From an uncultured Bacteriovoracaceae bacterium (GTDB taxonomy: Bacteria; Bdellovibrionota; Bacteriovoracia; Bacteriovoracales; Bacteriovoracaceae), in the NCBI GenBank assembly GCA_950054155.1, contig CATLOT010000014.1, positions 1 through 64,000 of the forward strand: a stretch of DNA of 64,000 nt, given 5' to 3'. The position numbers and the translations under genes are program-made. Positions 15,773 through 24,862 of this stretch are shown here, piece by piece (position 1 is the first letter of the stretch; every line of letters begins with the position of its first letter). A model generated the notes under the pieces. That model was not told the origin of the DNA. It ran no database searches and was given only the letters and a program-made list of their open reading frames with translations.

Positions 15773-18031
15773 CTAGGGAAGAACCTTATAGATACTCACG
15801 TTTTTAATTTGATGAATTTTCCTTAATTTACTGGTTTCCTCAATCGCGAGAAAGCCAGTGGATTCGGGCTCTAGGATAAGAAAGCGATCCCCCTCAGGCT
15901 GCCTTCCCTCTTTATAAAACTCCCTCTGTAAAACAGGGTATCCCCCACCGTCAAAGAAGCAACCTGACCATTGATCTGTCCGAAATCGGCTTGTCATGAT
16001 TTGAGGATTAGTCGACTTCGCGTTAATAAACTTTAAAACTTCTCTCTTTGTTTCTAGTGATGAACAGTGAGTATTAATTCCCCCATTTTTGCGGATGACC
16101 CAATTGAGAAAACCGGAATTGAGAATAAGCAATAAACTCAATATCATACTGAAATAGAACTTAACCTTTCGACTTCTCAACAAAGAAGAGCAAAAGTTAA
16201 ACATGAAAATAACAGTAATGGGTACTAAGAAGAGAACACGTTGCTGAGGCCACTCTTGAAAAATAAATCCACTCAAACCTGTGATCAATAGACTAGAAAA
16301 GAGGAGTAACCAAATGGCTTTATCAAACCTATCTCTAAGGTTAAAAGCTGAGCTTACAACTGCAGCCCCAAACATTAGAGTTGTAACACTAAGCAGGCTT
16401 GGGACACGTAAAAAGGGATAAACCTCACCCACCTTTTGATTAATCCACTGGCTTGGAAATGAGATAATATTGAGTAATTTCTCAAAGGGAATCAAGAGAT
16501 GGGAGTTAAAAAAGAGAGCATAGAAAATAAATGACACCACAAAAAGAACAAGACCATTTCTCACAACCTTAAAATTCAACGAAACCTTTTCTTTAAGAAA
16601 GTTCAGTAAATGAAGAAAGAGAAAAGGTACAAGTACCCCAACAAGAGTAACAATCTTGTTCATTTTAAAGAACTGAGTTATCTGAGGGAACAAAGATAAA
16701 ACAAGGACACTAAAAGCAAGCAAACAGCTGCCATAGAGATTCTCTTTCCTTCGAGCTAAACAGAGAACCGCTAAAAAATAGCCTGGAAAAAGAAAGAATG
16801 CCGAGGGATGAAAATGAACACTTAGGCCAAGGAAAAATGCTCCAATAATGAGGTTCCTCTCCCTTTCTTCTTTTAAATAATTAAATAACCCCCACAGAGA
16901 AATACTCAAAGAAGGGAGAAAATAGAGAAGCTGCCAGCTGCGCAAATTAAAGTAAATAGACATTGCCGGAAGGAAGAAGAGAGTCAGAGAGCTCATGAGA
17001 AGTACCCCTCTTTTCTCTCGATCGGCTTTTATAATAAAAAAATGCATCACGATAAGTATCACTACTCCAAAGTAGTAAATGGACTTCACAGAATGACTTA
17101 AACTATAGACTAAGCCGTGAAGAAAAGAGGCTAGCTTTGAATGAGAAATGAGATTACTCCCATAGGCTTTCTCTAAAAAGAATAGTCTTTTGAGATCAAA
17201 AGAGCTTTCAATTGTTTTTATAGTCTCCACAATCCAAGTCGCATCATCGTCGTAGAAAACTGAATTACCGATAAAGAAGAGTGAATAGAAAATATAAAAT
17301 GAGAAAAGAGCGAAAAGAGTTCTTCTTTGTCTATTCTTCGACCAATCACTCACATAAAAGGAAATTAGCTCCCCGAGAAAGGAGAGCAAGGAAAAGGCCG
17401 TGACTGTAGATTCCTGTCGTAAATCCTCCACAGTAACTGGGGCACTTGTTACTGTTAAGTTTGCCTCTTTAGTCCTAAGAAAGAATTCTGTTTGGGCAAA
17501 GAAGCCATTACTTTTTAACCCATCAATATTCGCAATCGCCTCTCTTTTAAAGAGGCATAAGCATTGAGTGTCTTGCCTCTTAATTCCAAAACTCATAGAG
17601 ACAACACTTTGAACGAAGAAAGAGGCGATGCTTCGAATAATTGGCCTCTTCACTATTGAGTCTGGGTGAGTTTTTTGACCAAAGAGAACTTGATCTTTTG
17701 TCGTTAAGAGATGTTTATAGCCCTCTATAATGAACTCTTCACTCCAGGCTCGGTCAATATCCAAGGTTCCAATAATGGGTGCTCGGGCTAAGGTTAACCC
17801 CTTCTTAAAGGCCGCTCCCTTCCCTTTTTCTTCACAAGAAATCAGCTGGACCTGATCAGGGAGGCTCAAGTTTTCATTTTCCAATTGAGCACCATTGATA
17901 AGAACGAGAACCTCAAAGTCATTGAAGCCAAGCTTTTCAATTAGTATTTCAACAATTGGATTTATATTGCGACGAAGAAGGTCTTCTTCATTAAAAAGGG
18001 GAATTAAGAGAGAGAGTTTGGGATCATTCAT
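15773..18031 (-). CDS. GT2-family glycosyltransferase fused to a multi-pass membrane domain
   Basis: Residues 1-230 form a family-2 glycosyltransferase: LLIPLFNEED at the nucleotide site, EEKGKGAAFKKGL, and TLDIDRAW with a DxD-like metal site. This resembles polyprenyl-phosphate sugar synthases. From about 250 to 665 there are about a dozen hydrophobic helices, followed by a soluble tail. The layout suggests a transferase that makes a lipid-linked sugar and a GT-C-like or polytopic part that uses or flips it. The protein has 752 residues and sits only 16 bases from the convergent ilvE. Its substrate and acceptor are not identifiable here. Confidence 0.8.
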   Translation of the reverse strand: MNDPKLSLLIPLFNEEDLLRRNINPIVEILIEKLGFNDFEVLVLINGAQLENENLSLPDQVQLISCEEKGKGAAFKKGLTLARAPIIGTLDIDRAWSEEFIIEGYKHLLTTKDQVLFGQKTHPDSIVKRPIIRSIASFFVQSVVSMSFGIKRQDTQCLCLFKREAIANIDGLKSNGFFAQTEFFLRTKEANLTVTSAPVTVEDLRQESTVTAFSLLSFLGELISFYVSDWSKNRQRRTLFALFSFYIFYSLFFIGNSVFYDDDATWIVETIKTIESSFDLKRLFFLEKAYGSNLISHSKLASFLHGLVYSLSHSVKSIYYFGVVILIVMHFFIIKADREKRGVLLMSSLTLFFLPAMSIYFNLRSWQLLYFLPSLSISLWGLFNYLKEERERNLIIGAFFLGLSVHFHPSAFFLFPGYFLAVLCLARRKENLYGSCLLAFSVLVLSLFPQITQFFKMNKIVTLVGVLVPFLFLHLLNFLKEKVSLNFKVVRNGLVLFVVSFIFYALFFNSHLLIPFEKLLNIISFPSQWINQKVGEVYPFLRVPSLLSVTTLMFGAAVVSSAFNLRDRFDKAIWLLLFSSLLITGLSGFIFQEWPQQRVLFLVPITVIFMFNFCSSLLRSRKVKFYFSMILSLLLILNSGFLNWVIRKNGGINTHCSSLETKREVLKFINAKSTNPQIMTSRFRTDQWSGCFFDGGGYPVLQREFYKEGRQPEGDRFLILEPESTGFLAIEETSKLRKIHQIKNVSIYKVLP

Positions 18032-18033
18032 TC

Positions 18034-18065
18034 AAAAAAAAAGGGCTTCTCAAAGAGAAGCCCTT
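18034..18065 (-). terminator. terminator after the antiporter gene
   Basis: The stem AAGGGCTTCTC (18041-18051) pairs perfectly with GAGAAGCCCTT (18055-18065) around a 3-base loop. The A run at 18034-18042 becomes a U-tract on the minus strand. It ends 12 bases past the antiporter stop codon and overlaps the start of the next gene's leader. Confidence 0.9.
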
Positions 18066-18077
18066 GTAACTCTTTTT

Positions 18078-19400
18078 TTAGTGACCAGCACTCATTAAAC
18101 TGGGAAGCACTTGCAAACATATCATGGCAATAATTGTAGGCCCTATCGCACCAGCGAGTAGTCCCATTGGACTAATCCCCTTCTCTCCGAAAGTTCCCTT
18201 AAGAATACCAAAGCCTGCTGGGTTTGGAGCGTTAGCGATAACCGTAAGACCACCACCAGCAACAGCACCGGCAACAAGATTGTATTTTGCACTATCGGTG
18301 AGCTCAACAAGTGAACCAAGGTAAGTCAGAGCAGCATTATCCGTAATGGCCGTAAGCCCCGTTGATCCAACAAAGAGAGGAAGATCTCCAAGAGTTGAAA
18401 GAATCGGCTGAAGCCACCAAGCCTGTACTCCCCCTAATGTCACAAGACCACCTAAAAAGAAACCGACAAGAAGTGATTCTTTAAGCTTAATCTGATCTTG
18501 ATATTCTTGAGTGACTGTTGTGAAGCCAAGGAAGAAGAGAAAGAGGGCTAAGAAGAAAACCATGTGGTGAGCAGTGTAAACAACGAGGGCAACAAAAATA
18601 ATATGAATTGTCGTCATCCACCATGTGGGCACCATGAAGTTATCGTGCTTTTGTTTAATTTCAAGTTTTCCTTCAAGTTCTTTTTTAAACATGAAAGCAA
18701 CAATAAGTGTTGAAATGACAATCGCCACAACTGACTTGTAACCAAAGTTAGTCAGCATATGCATGAGTCCCCAGTGCCACTTCCCTGCTACCATAAGAAC
18801 GGGAGGAGCTGCAAAGTGAGAAAGAGTGCCCCCGATAGAAACATTCACAAAGAGAAGACCGATTGTCGCGTACTTAAACTTGTCACTCATCTCTCCACTA
18901 TAGAAGTAATCAAGAAGAATAAGAGCTGTAACAGTCATTGCAGCGGGCTCAGTAATAAATGATCCAAGGATGGGACCAAAGACAAGTGCGGCCACATAAA
19001 AGGCCATCTTACCTGGAAGAGGAATAAGCTTGGCGACCAGCATAATTAGTTTTTCCGCTAGCATGATAATCGGTCGAGTACCCGCCATACACATAATCAC
19101 GAAGACGAACGCAGGTTCCGTAAAGTTTAAGCTCTCAAGATAATGAAGAGCTCCTCCCACGACATGGTGAGAATCATCGTAGACGGCAAATCCTTCCACA
19201 AAGGTTCTAAAAACCAGGAAGACTGCAGCCCACATACCAAAAACAGCTTCAACTTCCCCAAGGAAGTGAAAGAAGTTTTCACCAATAGATCCCTCAGGAT
19301 AATGGTGGGCCATTTTTTGAAATTTGGATACGACAAAGGTGTGAAGGACGGCAATGGCAAACAATGCTGTCCCAATCATTTCTACAGTTGAAGGGTTCAT
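18078..19400 (-). CDS. putative Na+/H+ antiporter (Na_H_antiport_3-like)
   Basis: This is a 440-residue inner-membrane protein with about 11-12 hydrophobic helices. Conserved-looking polar patches within helices, such as MAGTRPIIMLAEK, FGPILGSFITEPAAM and GSTGLTAITDNAALTYLG, resemble the ion-transporter fold shared by NhaD-like proteins and the PF07399 putative antiporters. It would exchange cytoplasmic Na+ for H+, helping with salt and pH balance. It is monocistronic with a strong terminator. The transporter class is likely; the ion specificity is inferred. Confidence 0.8.
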   Translation of the reverse strand: MNPSTVEMIGTALFAIAVLHTFVVSKFQKMAHHYPEGSIGENFFHFLGEVEAVFGMWAAVFLVFRTFVEGFAVYDDSHHVVGGALHYLESLNFTEPAFVFVIMCMAGTRPIIMLAEKLIMLVAKLIPLPGKMAFYVAALVFGPILGSFITEPAAMTVTALILLDYFYSGEMSDKFKYATIGLLFVNVSIGGTLSHFAAPPVLMVAGKWHWGLMHMLTNFGYKSVVAIVISTLIVAFMFKKELEGKLEIKQKHDNFMVPTWWMTTIHIIFVALVVYTAHHMVFFLALFLFFLGFTTVTQEYQDQIKLKESLLVGFFLGGLVTLGGVQAWWLQPILSTLGDLPLFVGSTGLTAITDNAALTYLGSLVELTDSAKYNLVAGAVAGGGLTVIANAPNPAGFGILKGTFGEKGISPMGLLAGAIGPTIIAMICLQVLPSLMSAGH

Positions 19401-19473
19401 AACTCTCCTCTCTCCAAAGGATTAAATAAAGATATAAACCTATGATAACAGGAAGGCGTGCGGCGCAAAAGAT

Positions 19474-19503
19474 AAAAAAAAGCCCACCTTAAAAAGGTGG
19501 GCT
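19474..19503 (-). terminator. terminator after the ferredoxin gene
   Basis: AGCCCACCTT (19481-19490) pairs with AAGGTGGGCT (19494-19503) around a 3-base loop. The A run at 19474-19481 provides the U-tract on the minus strand, 24 bases beyond the ferredoxin stop. Confidence 0.9.
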
Positions 19504-19527
19504 GTTTAAAGCTAAATTTAGATTTCT

Positions 19528-19776
19528 TTATCCATCGTTTCCAATAGAGCCAACTGGACAAGCTTCCATTTGCTCAACGCAAAGTTCAATCTCTTCGTCC
19601 GTTGTGGGCTGCTTCATAATATAAGCATTGCCGTCCTCATCTTCTGCATAGAACTCGGGAGCCCCAGTATAACAGACGTTACACGCAATACACCCTTCTC
19701 CATTATCATCATCTGGATCTGTACAATAGAACTTTCCCTCAACGTTTTTGGGATGCTTCATTTGTGGATTTGCCAT
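19528..19776 (-). CDS. single-cluster [4Fe-4S] ferredoxin
   Basis: This 82-residue acidic protein carries C29-x2-C32-x2-C35 and a distant C73-P, the ligand pattern of monocluster [4Fe-4S] ferredoxins of the APEF type (here GAPEFYAEDEDG). C18 and C66 are extra and could bridge. A ribosome binding site GAGGTG precedes the ATG. It is a small soluble electron carrier whose partner is not apparent from the neighbours. The pyruvate kinase in this window also carries a ferredoxin-like domain, of a different type. Confidence 0.9.
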   Translation of the reverse strand: MANPQMKHPKNVEGKFYCTDPDDDNGEGCIACNVCYTGAPEFYAEDEDGNAYIMKQPTTDEEIELCVEQMEACPVGSIGNDG

Positions 19777-19924
19777 TTTTCACCTCGTTAAAATTTTTCC
19801 TCTCCTCTTTATAATCTAAAAAGAGGTATTTTTCGAGTGATTCCCAACTTTTTCCCTCTACTTTGACTAGACGGGCAAAATATTGCCTAAAGCCCTCTCC
19901 TTTGCGATATTTAAGGGCTAACAC
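19739..19924 (-). CDS. possible 61-residue basic protein upstream of ferredoxin
   Basis: A GTG at 19924 opens 61 codons that fill the gap between the ferredoxin and phosphohexomutase genes and overlap the ferredoxin start by 38 bases. The product is rich in Lys, Arg and aromatic residues (EGFRQYFARLVKVEGKSW). No family is recognised and the ribosome binding site is weak. It may be a coupled leader gene or chance; the promoter region of the divergent gene also occupies this stretch. Confidence 0.3.
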   Translation of the reverse strand: MLALKYRKGEGFRQYFARLVKVEGKSWESLEKYLFLDYKEERKNFNEVKNGKSTNEASQKR

Positions 19925-19931
19925 TTGATAA
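19902..19931 (+). promoter_or_regulatory. candidate promoter of phosphohexomutase-queC operon
   Basis: TTGCGA (19902-19907) and TGATAA (19926-19931) are 18 bases apart. A leader of about 17 bases would carry CGGAG before the ATG at 19955. A second TTGACT at 19863-19868 has no good -10 partner. Confidence 0.35.
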
Positions 19932-19954
19932 AAAATCTCTCGGAGAACATTAAT

Positions 19955-21673
19955 ATGTCACAGACTAGCTTAGAAAAGGCCAAGCTTTGGGCCAGTAATG
20001 AAGCAATCGACACAGACTCACGTCAAGAAATTCAAGCTCTCATTGACTCAGGGAATGAAAAAGAGATTGAGGAGCGTTTTTATCGCGACCTCGAATTTGG
20101 AACGGGAGGAATGCGCGCTATTCTTGGCCAAGGAACCTACCGCCTCAATAAGTACAACATTAGAAAAGCAACTCACGCTGTCTCCCAGGTGGTTCTTAAA
20201 GAAAAACCTCAGGGTGCAAAAGTCGCCATTAGCTATGACTCACGTCGCTTCTCTTTAGAGTTTGCAAAGGAAGCTGCCACCGTTTTTGCCGCAAATGGAA
20301 TCACCGCCCTAATCTATGACAGACTCAACCCTGTTCCTCTATGCTCCTTCGCTATTCGCCATAATGAGTGCCAAGCCGGCGTCATGGTTACAGCAAGCCA
20401 CAATCCCCCCGAGTACAATGGATTCAAAGTCTTTTGGAGCGATGGCGCTCAAGTCACCCCTCCAAATGACAAAATGATTATCGACGAATTTAATTCCATT
20501 CAAGATTACGGAGACATCCCCCTTGTTGATTTTGACAAGGCCTTAAATGATGGACTCATAAAGTGGATGGGTGAAGAAACAGAAAAAGAATATTATCAGG
20601 CCATCAAAGAAAATAGCCTTGGCCTCTCTATGACTCAAGAGCATGGCGAAAAACTTAAGATCGTCTATACCGCTCTTCATGGTACCGGCTGGCACTGTTG
20701 CTCGCGAGCACTCAATGACCTAGGCCTCACTCAAATCATTTCAGTCAAAGAGCAACAACAACCTGATGGTAACTTTCCCACAGTAAGTTCTCCAAACCCT
20801 GAAAATCCTGAGGCCCTTGCCCTAGCCGTTGAATTAATGAAGAAAGAGGTTGCCGACATCGCTCTTGGAACCGATCCCGATACTGACCGCGTCGGTATTG
20901 CCCTTGAACACGAAGGTCAAACTCATTACATCAATGGAAATCAAATTGGTATATTGATGCTTCACTATATTTGTAAGCAACACACTCAAAAAGGATCGAT
21001 GCCTGCACACCCCTACTTCGTCAAAACAATTGTAACGACTGAGCTTCAAACTAAAATAGCAAAGTCCTTTGGTGTTGCTCATGAAAATACCCTCACAGGT
21101 TTTAAGTGGATCTGTGGCGAAGTAAATAAAATTGAGAAAAACTCTCCTGAACGAAATTTCATCTTTGGTACAGAGGAAAGCTTTGGCTACCTCAACCATG
21201 GCAATGTTCGTGATAAAGATGGCGTTGCCTCGGTAGCTCTTGTGAGCGAAATTGCTCTTTATTATAAACTTCAAGGAATGAATCTTATCCAAGCCCTTGA
21301 TGCGATCTATGAAGAGTACGGCTTCTCTCATGAACGACTTCTCTCTCTCAATTACTATGGTAAGTCGGGAGCTGAGAAAATAAATCGTATTATGGAAAGC
21401 TTCAGAACAAATACGCCCAAGGAAATTTGTGGGGCAGAAATTGAATCCCTTACGGATTATCTTAAGTGGGATGGACCTAGTAGTAATGTCCTTGGCTTTT
21501 CTTTCTCCAATGGTAATAAACTCTTCATGAGACCATCAGGCACAGAGCCAAAAATTAAATTCTATATTATGATCCAAGAAAATGAAGGAAGTCTGACTGA
21601 AAAGAAAGAGCGTGCCTATGCTCTCTCCCAAAAGTTTGTAGACTTCATTGAAGACTGGGCGGAAAGAGCATGA
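19955..21673 (+). CDS. phosphoglucomutase/phosphomannomutase family protein
   Basis: The protein has 572 residues from the ATG at 19955, chosen for the CGGAG upstream and the family-like start. It is an alpha-D-phosphohexomutase: GTGGMRAILGQG near the N-terminus, the phosphoserine loop TASHNPPEYNG (Ser148), the metal loop GTDPDTDRVG, the sugar loop EESFGYL and the phosphate-binding RPSGTEPKIKFY. The long form with GTGGMR resembles PgcA and eukaryotic PGM2-like enzymes, which act on glucose-1-phosphate or pentose phosphates. queC follows with an ATGA overlap. Substrate choice cannot be set by eye. It may feed sugar nucleotides alongside the ManC gene at the right edge. Confidence 0.93.
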   Translation: MSQTSLEKAKLWASNEAIDTDSRQEIQALIDSGNEKEIEERFYRDLEFGTGGMRAILGQGTYRLNKYNIRKATHAVSQVVLKEKPQGAKVAISYDSRRFSLEFAKEAATVFAANGITALIYDRLNPVPLCSFAIRHNECQAGVMVTASHNPPEYNGFKVFWSDGAQVTPPNDKMIIDEFNSIQDYGDIPLVDFDKALNDGLIKWMGEETEKEYYQAIKENSLGLSMTQEHGEKLKIVYTALHGTGWHCCSRALNDLGLTQIISVKEQQQPDGNFPTVSSPNPENPEALALAVELMKKEVADIALGTDPDTDRVGIALEHEGQTHYINGNQIGILMLHYICKQHTQKGSMPAHPYFVKTIVTTELQTKIAKSFGVAHENTLTGFKWICGEVNKIEKNSPERNFIFGTEESFGYLNHGNVRDKDGVASVALVSEIALYYKLQGMNLIQALDAIYEEYGFSHERLLSLNYYGKSGAEKINRIMESFRTNTPKEICGAEIESLTDYLKWDGPSSNVLGFSFSNGNKLFMRPSGTEPKIKFYIMIQENEGSLTEKKERAYALSQKFVDFIEDWAERA

Positions 21674-22368
21674 GTGAAAAAAGTAAAAAGTTAGCCGTTA
21701 TTCTCGTCAGTGGTGGAATGGACTCTCTAGTAACAGCGGCCATTGCCAACGAGAAGCATGATAATCTTGCTTTCCTCCACCTTAATTATGGCCAAAAAAC
21801 ACAAGAGAAAGAACTGCAATGCTTTCATGAAATTGCAGACCACTATAATGTTCCTCAAAACCTAAGAAAGATAATTGACGTAAGCTTTCTTAAACAGATT
21901 GGAGGAAGCTCTCTTACGGACGACAATATCGACGTGAAAAAATATAAGGGTGACAGTGAAGAAATTCCTGACTCCTATGTTCCTTTTCGTAACACCCACA
22001 TCGTTGCCATGGCCGTTAGCTGGGCAGAAGTGATTGGTGCAGAAAAAATTTATATTGGCGCCGTTGAAGAAGATAGCTCAGGTTATCCTGATTGCAGACC
22101 CAGCTACTATAAAGCCCTCAATGCTTTGATTAAGGAAGGCACAAAAGAAGGTGTGATTGAAGTCATCACTCCCGTTATTGCGATGAAAAAGCATGAGATT
22201 GTTCAAAGGGCAGTGGATCTGAAGGCCCCTATAAAAATGAGCTGGTCCTGTTATGACCGTGGAGACAAAGCTTGTGGTGTTTGTGATTCCTGTGCCCTTC
22301 GCTTACGTGGGTTTCAAAGAGCAGGGCTCGAAGATCCCATTGAATACGATCAGCGCCCTAGATATTAA
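21670..22368 (+). CDS. queC: 7-cyano-7-deazaguanine synthase QueC
   Basis: QueC uses ATP and ammonia to turn 7-carboxy-7-deazaguanine into preQ0, a queuosine precursor. The 232-residue protein shows the PP-loop SGGMDS (14-19) and the zinc site C194, C202, C205, C208 in SCYDRGDKACGVCDSC. FRNTH (107-111) is the usual substrate-side motif. It overlaps the phosphohexomutase stop as ATGA, so it is likely translated by coupling. With queG in the window, the organism probably makes queuosine itself. Its 3' end overlaps the convergent TPR gene by 11 bases. Confidence 0.96.
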   Translation: MSEKSKKLAVILVSGGMDSLVTAAIANEKHDNLAFLHLNYGQKTQEKELQCFHEIADHYNVPQNLRKIIDVSFLKQIGGSSLTDDNIDVKKYKGDSEEIPDSYVPFRNTHIVAMAVSWAEVIGAEKIYIGAVEEDSSGYPDCRPSYYKALNALIKEGTKEGVIEVITPVIAMKKHEIVQRAVDLKAPIKMSWSCYDRGDKACGVCDSCALRLRGFQRAGLEDPIEYDQRPRY

Positions 22369-22903
22369 GAAGTTTATCATTCACACGGCCCATCGCCTGT
22401 TGGGCCTGTTGAATCTTTTCGATATCCCCTAAAATTAGCCTCTCATCAAGAGCACGAGCAAAGAGGCTACTAGCTTCGCCATAAAAGCGCTGCTCAAACT
22501 TCATACATCCCCAATGAAAGAGAATGAATTCAGAATATTTTTTGACCTGTTGAGATTTACTCTTTTCAACCGTTTCTAAAGCCTGAGAGTAGACATCATT
22601 GGCCTTGGCAAACTTGCCTTGGTAGTGACAAACTTGGGCCAAGCGAAGTTTAGTAAGGAAAGCTTCCTCACTTTTTTTGTATTCACTAAAAACCTTCAAA
22701 GCATCGAGCCCACAAGTCTGCGCCGTCCTATAGTCTCCACTAATACGCCCATAGACACACAGATTAAGAAGAATTACCGCAGACTGTAAGGTATCAACAG
22801 GACTTACTCTTATGAGCTCCTCATTCAGCCATTCTATTCCTTTTAAGAGGTCAGTGGCATCCTCGGGAACTTCCCGCATATCATCGCCATAAGTAAATTT
22901 CAT
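22358..22903 (-). CDS. TPR-like protein, unknown function
   Basis: From the ATG at 22903 the product has 181 residues, all helical, with repeated pairs matching tetratricopeptide spacing (for example AQVCHYQGKFAKANDVYSQALE and the following WGCMKFEQRFYGEASSLFARAL). There is no signal peptide, so it is probably a cytoplasmic protein-binding scaffold. An upstream in-frame ATG at 22921 would add six residues. It follows the DUF2298 membrane gene by 27 bases on the same strand and may be its operon partner. Confidence 0.75.
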   Translation of the reverse strand: MKFTYGDDMREVPEDATDLLKGIEWLNEELIRVSPVDTLQSAVILLNLCVYGRISGDYRTAQTCGLDALKVFSEYKKSEEAFLTKLRLAQVCHYQGKFAKANDVYSQALETVEKSKSQQVKKYSEFILFHWGCMKFEQRFYGEASSLFARALDERLILGDIEKIQQAQQAMGRVNDKLLNI

Positions 22904-22930
22904 ATTAAAGGGAATTTGCAAAACACTACC

Positions 22931-24859
22931 TTACTTTTTAATTCTATAGAGGATTGTATCACCTTCTCCTGCAACTGCTATAAACAGATCGCGGTACTCC
23001 TTAAACTTATCAAGTTCAGAAGCTGTGTAATACTTGCGCTCATTCTTACCAACCATAATATAATCAATACCTTGCTCACGCAAAAGTTCGTAAGACTTAA
23101 GAGGATCTCGCCCTCTGTAAATACGATCTAATATTTGTTTCCTTTGAAAGACAGCTGCCCACTTTTTTCCTCTTAAGGATACATGATGATCCCATCCCAA
23201 ATAGGATGGCATCCCTGTATGACTTGATAGAATATTGGAAGGGTAATCAAAACTGCGCCCATACCTTTCCGCTAGACGAGGAGTTCCCTCTACATTTTTA
23301 TTAACCCACTGTATGACTTCATACATGACGAGGTCTGCCTTCTTTAAGTAACGATCACCATGTAACGAATATTGAAGACGACCAAAGGGACGATAAGAGC
23401 TAATCGCTATCATTAAAGAAAGGGTTGGCAAAATAAGGATCCCACAACAAGCATAGCGGACCCATCGTCTTGTATTAACAAGAGTGCTTAAGGCAGCAAA
23501 GCCAAGAATCCACCATAAGGCTGTCAGTCCCTTAAAAAGAGTATTCACTCGATCCATAAAGACTATATTTTCAAAAAGAAGGAGTAGAAATCCACAAAGA
23601 ATAAGCCAAGAGAGAGGTTCTCGCTTCTTGTATCCTCGCCCCAGCAAAAAGATAATCCCCCACTGACCGAAGAGCCAAATCAGAGGTAAAGCGCCACTTC
23701 CCTCACCTTTGTAGAAACTAAGTGTTGTCTTCACATGAGAGCTTAGTTCAAAGAGAATGGGACTAAAAAGTAAGAGGCCACATAAATGAACCAAGAAGAA
23801 ATTGGGGGCGTATCGAAAGCGCTCTTTGAGGTCCTCTCTCGAGTTGATATTATAGGAAATAAATAGACCTGAATTAAAAAGAGAAAAGAAGAGGAAGTCC
23901 CAGGTATTCATTCCCAAGAGCGAGCCAAAGAATAGAGAACAGATTAATCCATAGGTAATAGTCTGTTTTAAAGTAAATTGAGAACTCTTGGTAAAATAAA
24001 TGCGCAATCCGTAGAGAGTTAAAAGAAGCACACTTGCGGCAATAGGATAGCTCATAACGTGAGGATGAAGATCGGCAAAGAGATAGGACCAAAGAGGAAA
24101 TTCCGCAAATTCTTGCCCTTCAAAGACACGAGAAACACTCCAAAAGTCATCAAAACTAAATGAGAAGAATTTTTGAAAGAAAAGAATTATTCCCTTGAGA
24201 TTGACGGCTAAGAGTAAAGTGAAAGAGAGAAGGAAGCTTTGCTTTATTCTTCTTGTCGTAAAGCAAAAGAGAGAAAAGAGGATACTTGCAAACCAACCCA
24301 TCGATGTTGAAAGAGCTAAAGGGTAAACGAGATTACCACTTACTCCTGCGACTTTGGCGACCGTACTGAAAAGAAGATATCCCCAGTAATAGTAATGAAG
24401 CTGCTCCCCTGCAAACCAAGGATCTTCAAAGACTCCTCCCTTGAAACGAAGGGCATAACTGAGAAGATTGATATCCATGGGCTTCTCACCACCATAGAAT
24501 TCACTATGAAAACCAAAACTTAACAAACAGAAGAAAAAGAAAAATGAAAAAAGAGCTTCAGAATAAAGGATTCTTCGCAGAGAGATTTTAGGGTACTTCT
24601 TCTTTCCAAGCTGCCAAAAGAGAAAAAAGAGATTGAGAGAGAGAAAAAATGAAAGGAGGTGTCCGCTAAAGAACTCAAAACTTGGAAAAACAAAATTGAG
24701 GAGCCAAGGAATGAGGTTGAGAAGAAGAAGGCCAAAAATCTTTGCAAGGGCATAACCTCGATCGGGAAGAAACCCAAAAAAAGGAGAGATTATTGGCGTC
24801 CACAAAACACCGAGAAGCGTAACAATGGCATACCACTGAATGATCCCGATAATTTCTAT
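22931..24859 (-). CDS. DUF2298 (Chlor_Arch_YYY-like) multi-pass membrane protein
   Basis: This large inner-membrane protein has many helices and blocks typical of the DUF2298 group: LPDRGYALAK near the N-terminus, DPWFAGEQLHYYYWGY, FADLHPHVMSYP and MNTWDFL. The family is known mostly from Archaea and Chloroflexi and is suspected to be a GT-C-like transferase. The first ordinary start is TTG at 24805, but it has no ribosome binding site and drops the first helix (IIGIIQWYAIVTLLGV). AAGGA lies 7 bases before an ATA at 24857-24859 in the same frame, so that near-cognate start is given here. The gene follows the pyrD stop at once. Confidence 0.78.
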   Translation of the reverse strand: MEIIGIIQWYAIVTLLGVLWTPIISPFFGFLPDRGYALAKIFGLLLLNLIPWLLNFVFPSFEFFSGHLLSFFLSLNLFFLFWQLGKKKYPKISLRRILYSEALFSFFFFFCLLSFGFHSEFYGGEKPMDINLLSYALRFKGGVFEDPWFAGEQLHYYYWGYLLFSTVAKVAGVSGNLVYPLALSTSMGWFASILFSLFCFTTRRIKQSFLLSFTLLLAVNLKGIILFFQKFFSFSFDDFWSVSRVFEGQEFAEFPLWSYLFADLHPHVMSYPIAASVLLLTLYGLRIYFTKSSQFTLKQTITYGLICSLFFGSLLGMNTWDFLFFSLFNSGLFISYNINSREDLKERFRYAPNFFLVHLCGLLLFSPILFELSSHVKTTLSFYKGEGSGALPLIWLFGQWGIIFLLGRGYKKREPLSWLILCGFLLLLFENIVFMDRVNTLFKGLTALWWILGFAALSTLVNTRRWVRYACCGILILPTLSLMIAISSYRPFGRLQYSLHGDRYLKKADLVMYEVIQWVNKNVEGTPRLAERYGRSFDYPSNILSSHTGMPSYLGWDHHVSLRGKKWAAVFQRKQILDRIYRGRDPLKSYELLREQGIDYIMVGKNERKYYTASELDKFKEYRDLFIAVAGEGDTILYRIKK

Positions 24860-24862
24860 AAC

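Noticed and set aside
20834-21331. Leftward 165-codon frame inside the phosphohexomutase gene
   Set aside because: It is the antisense of a well-conserved enzyme with intact active-site motifs, so it is a shadow frame.
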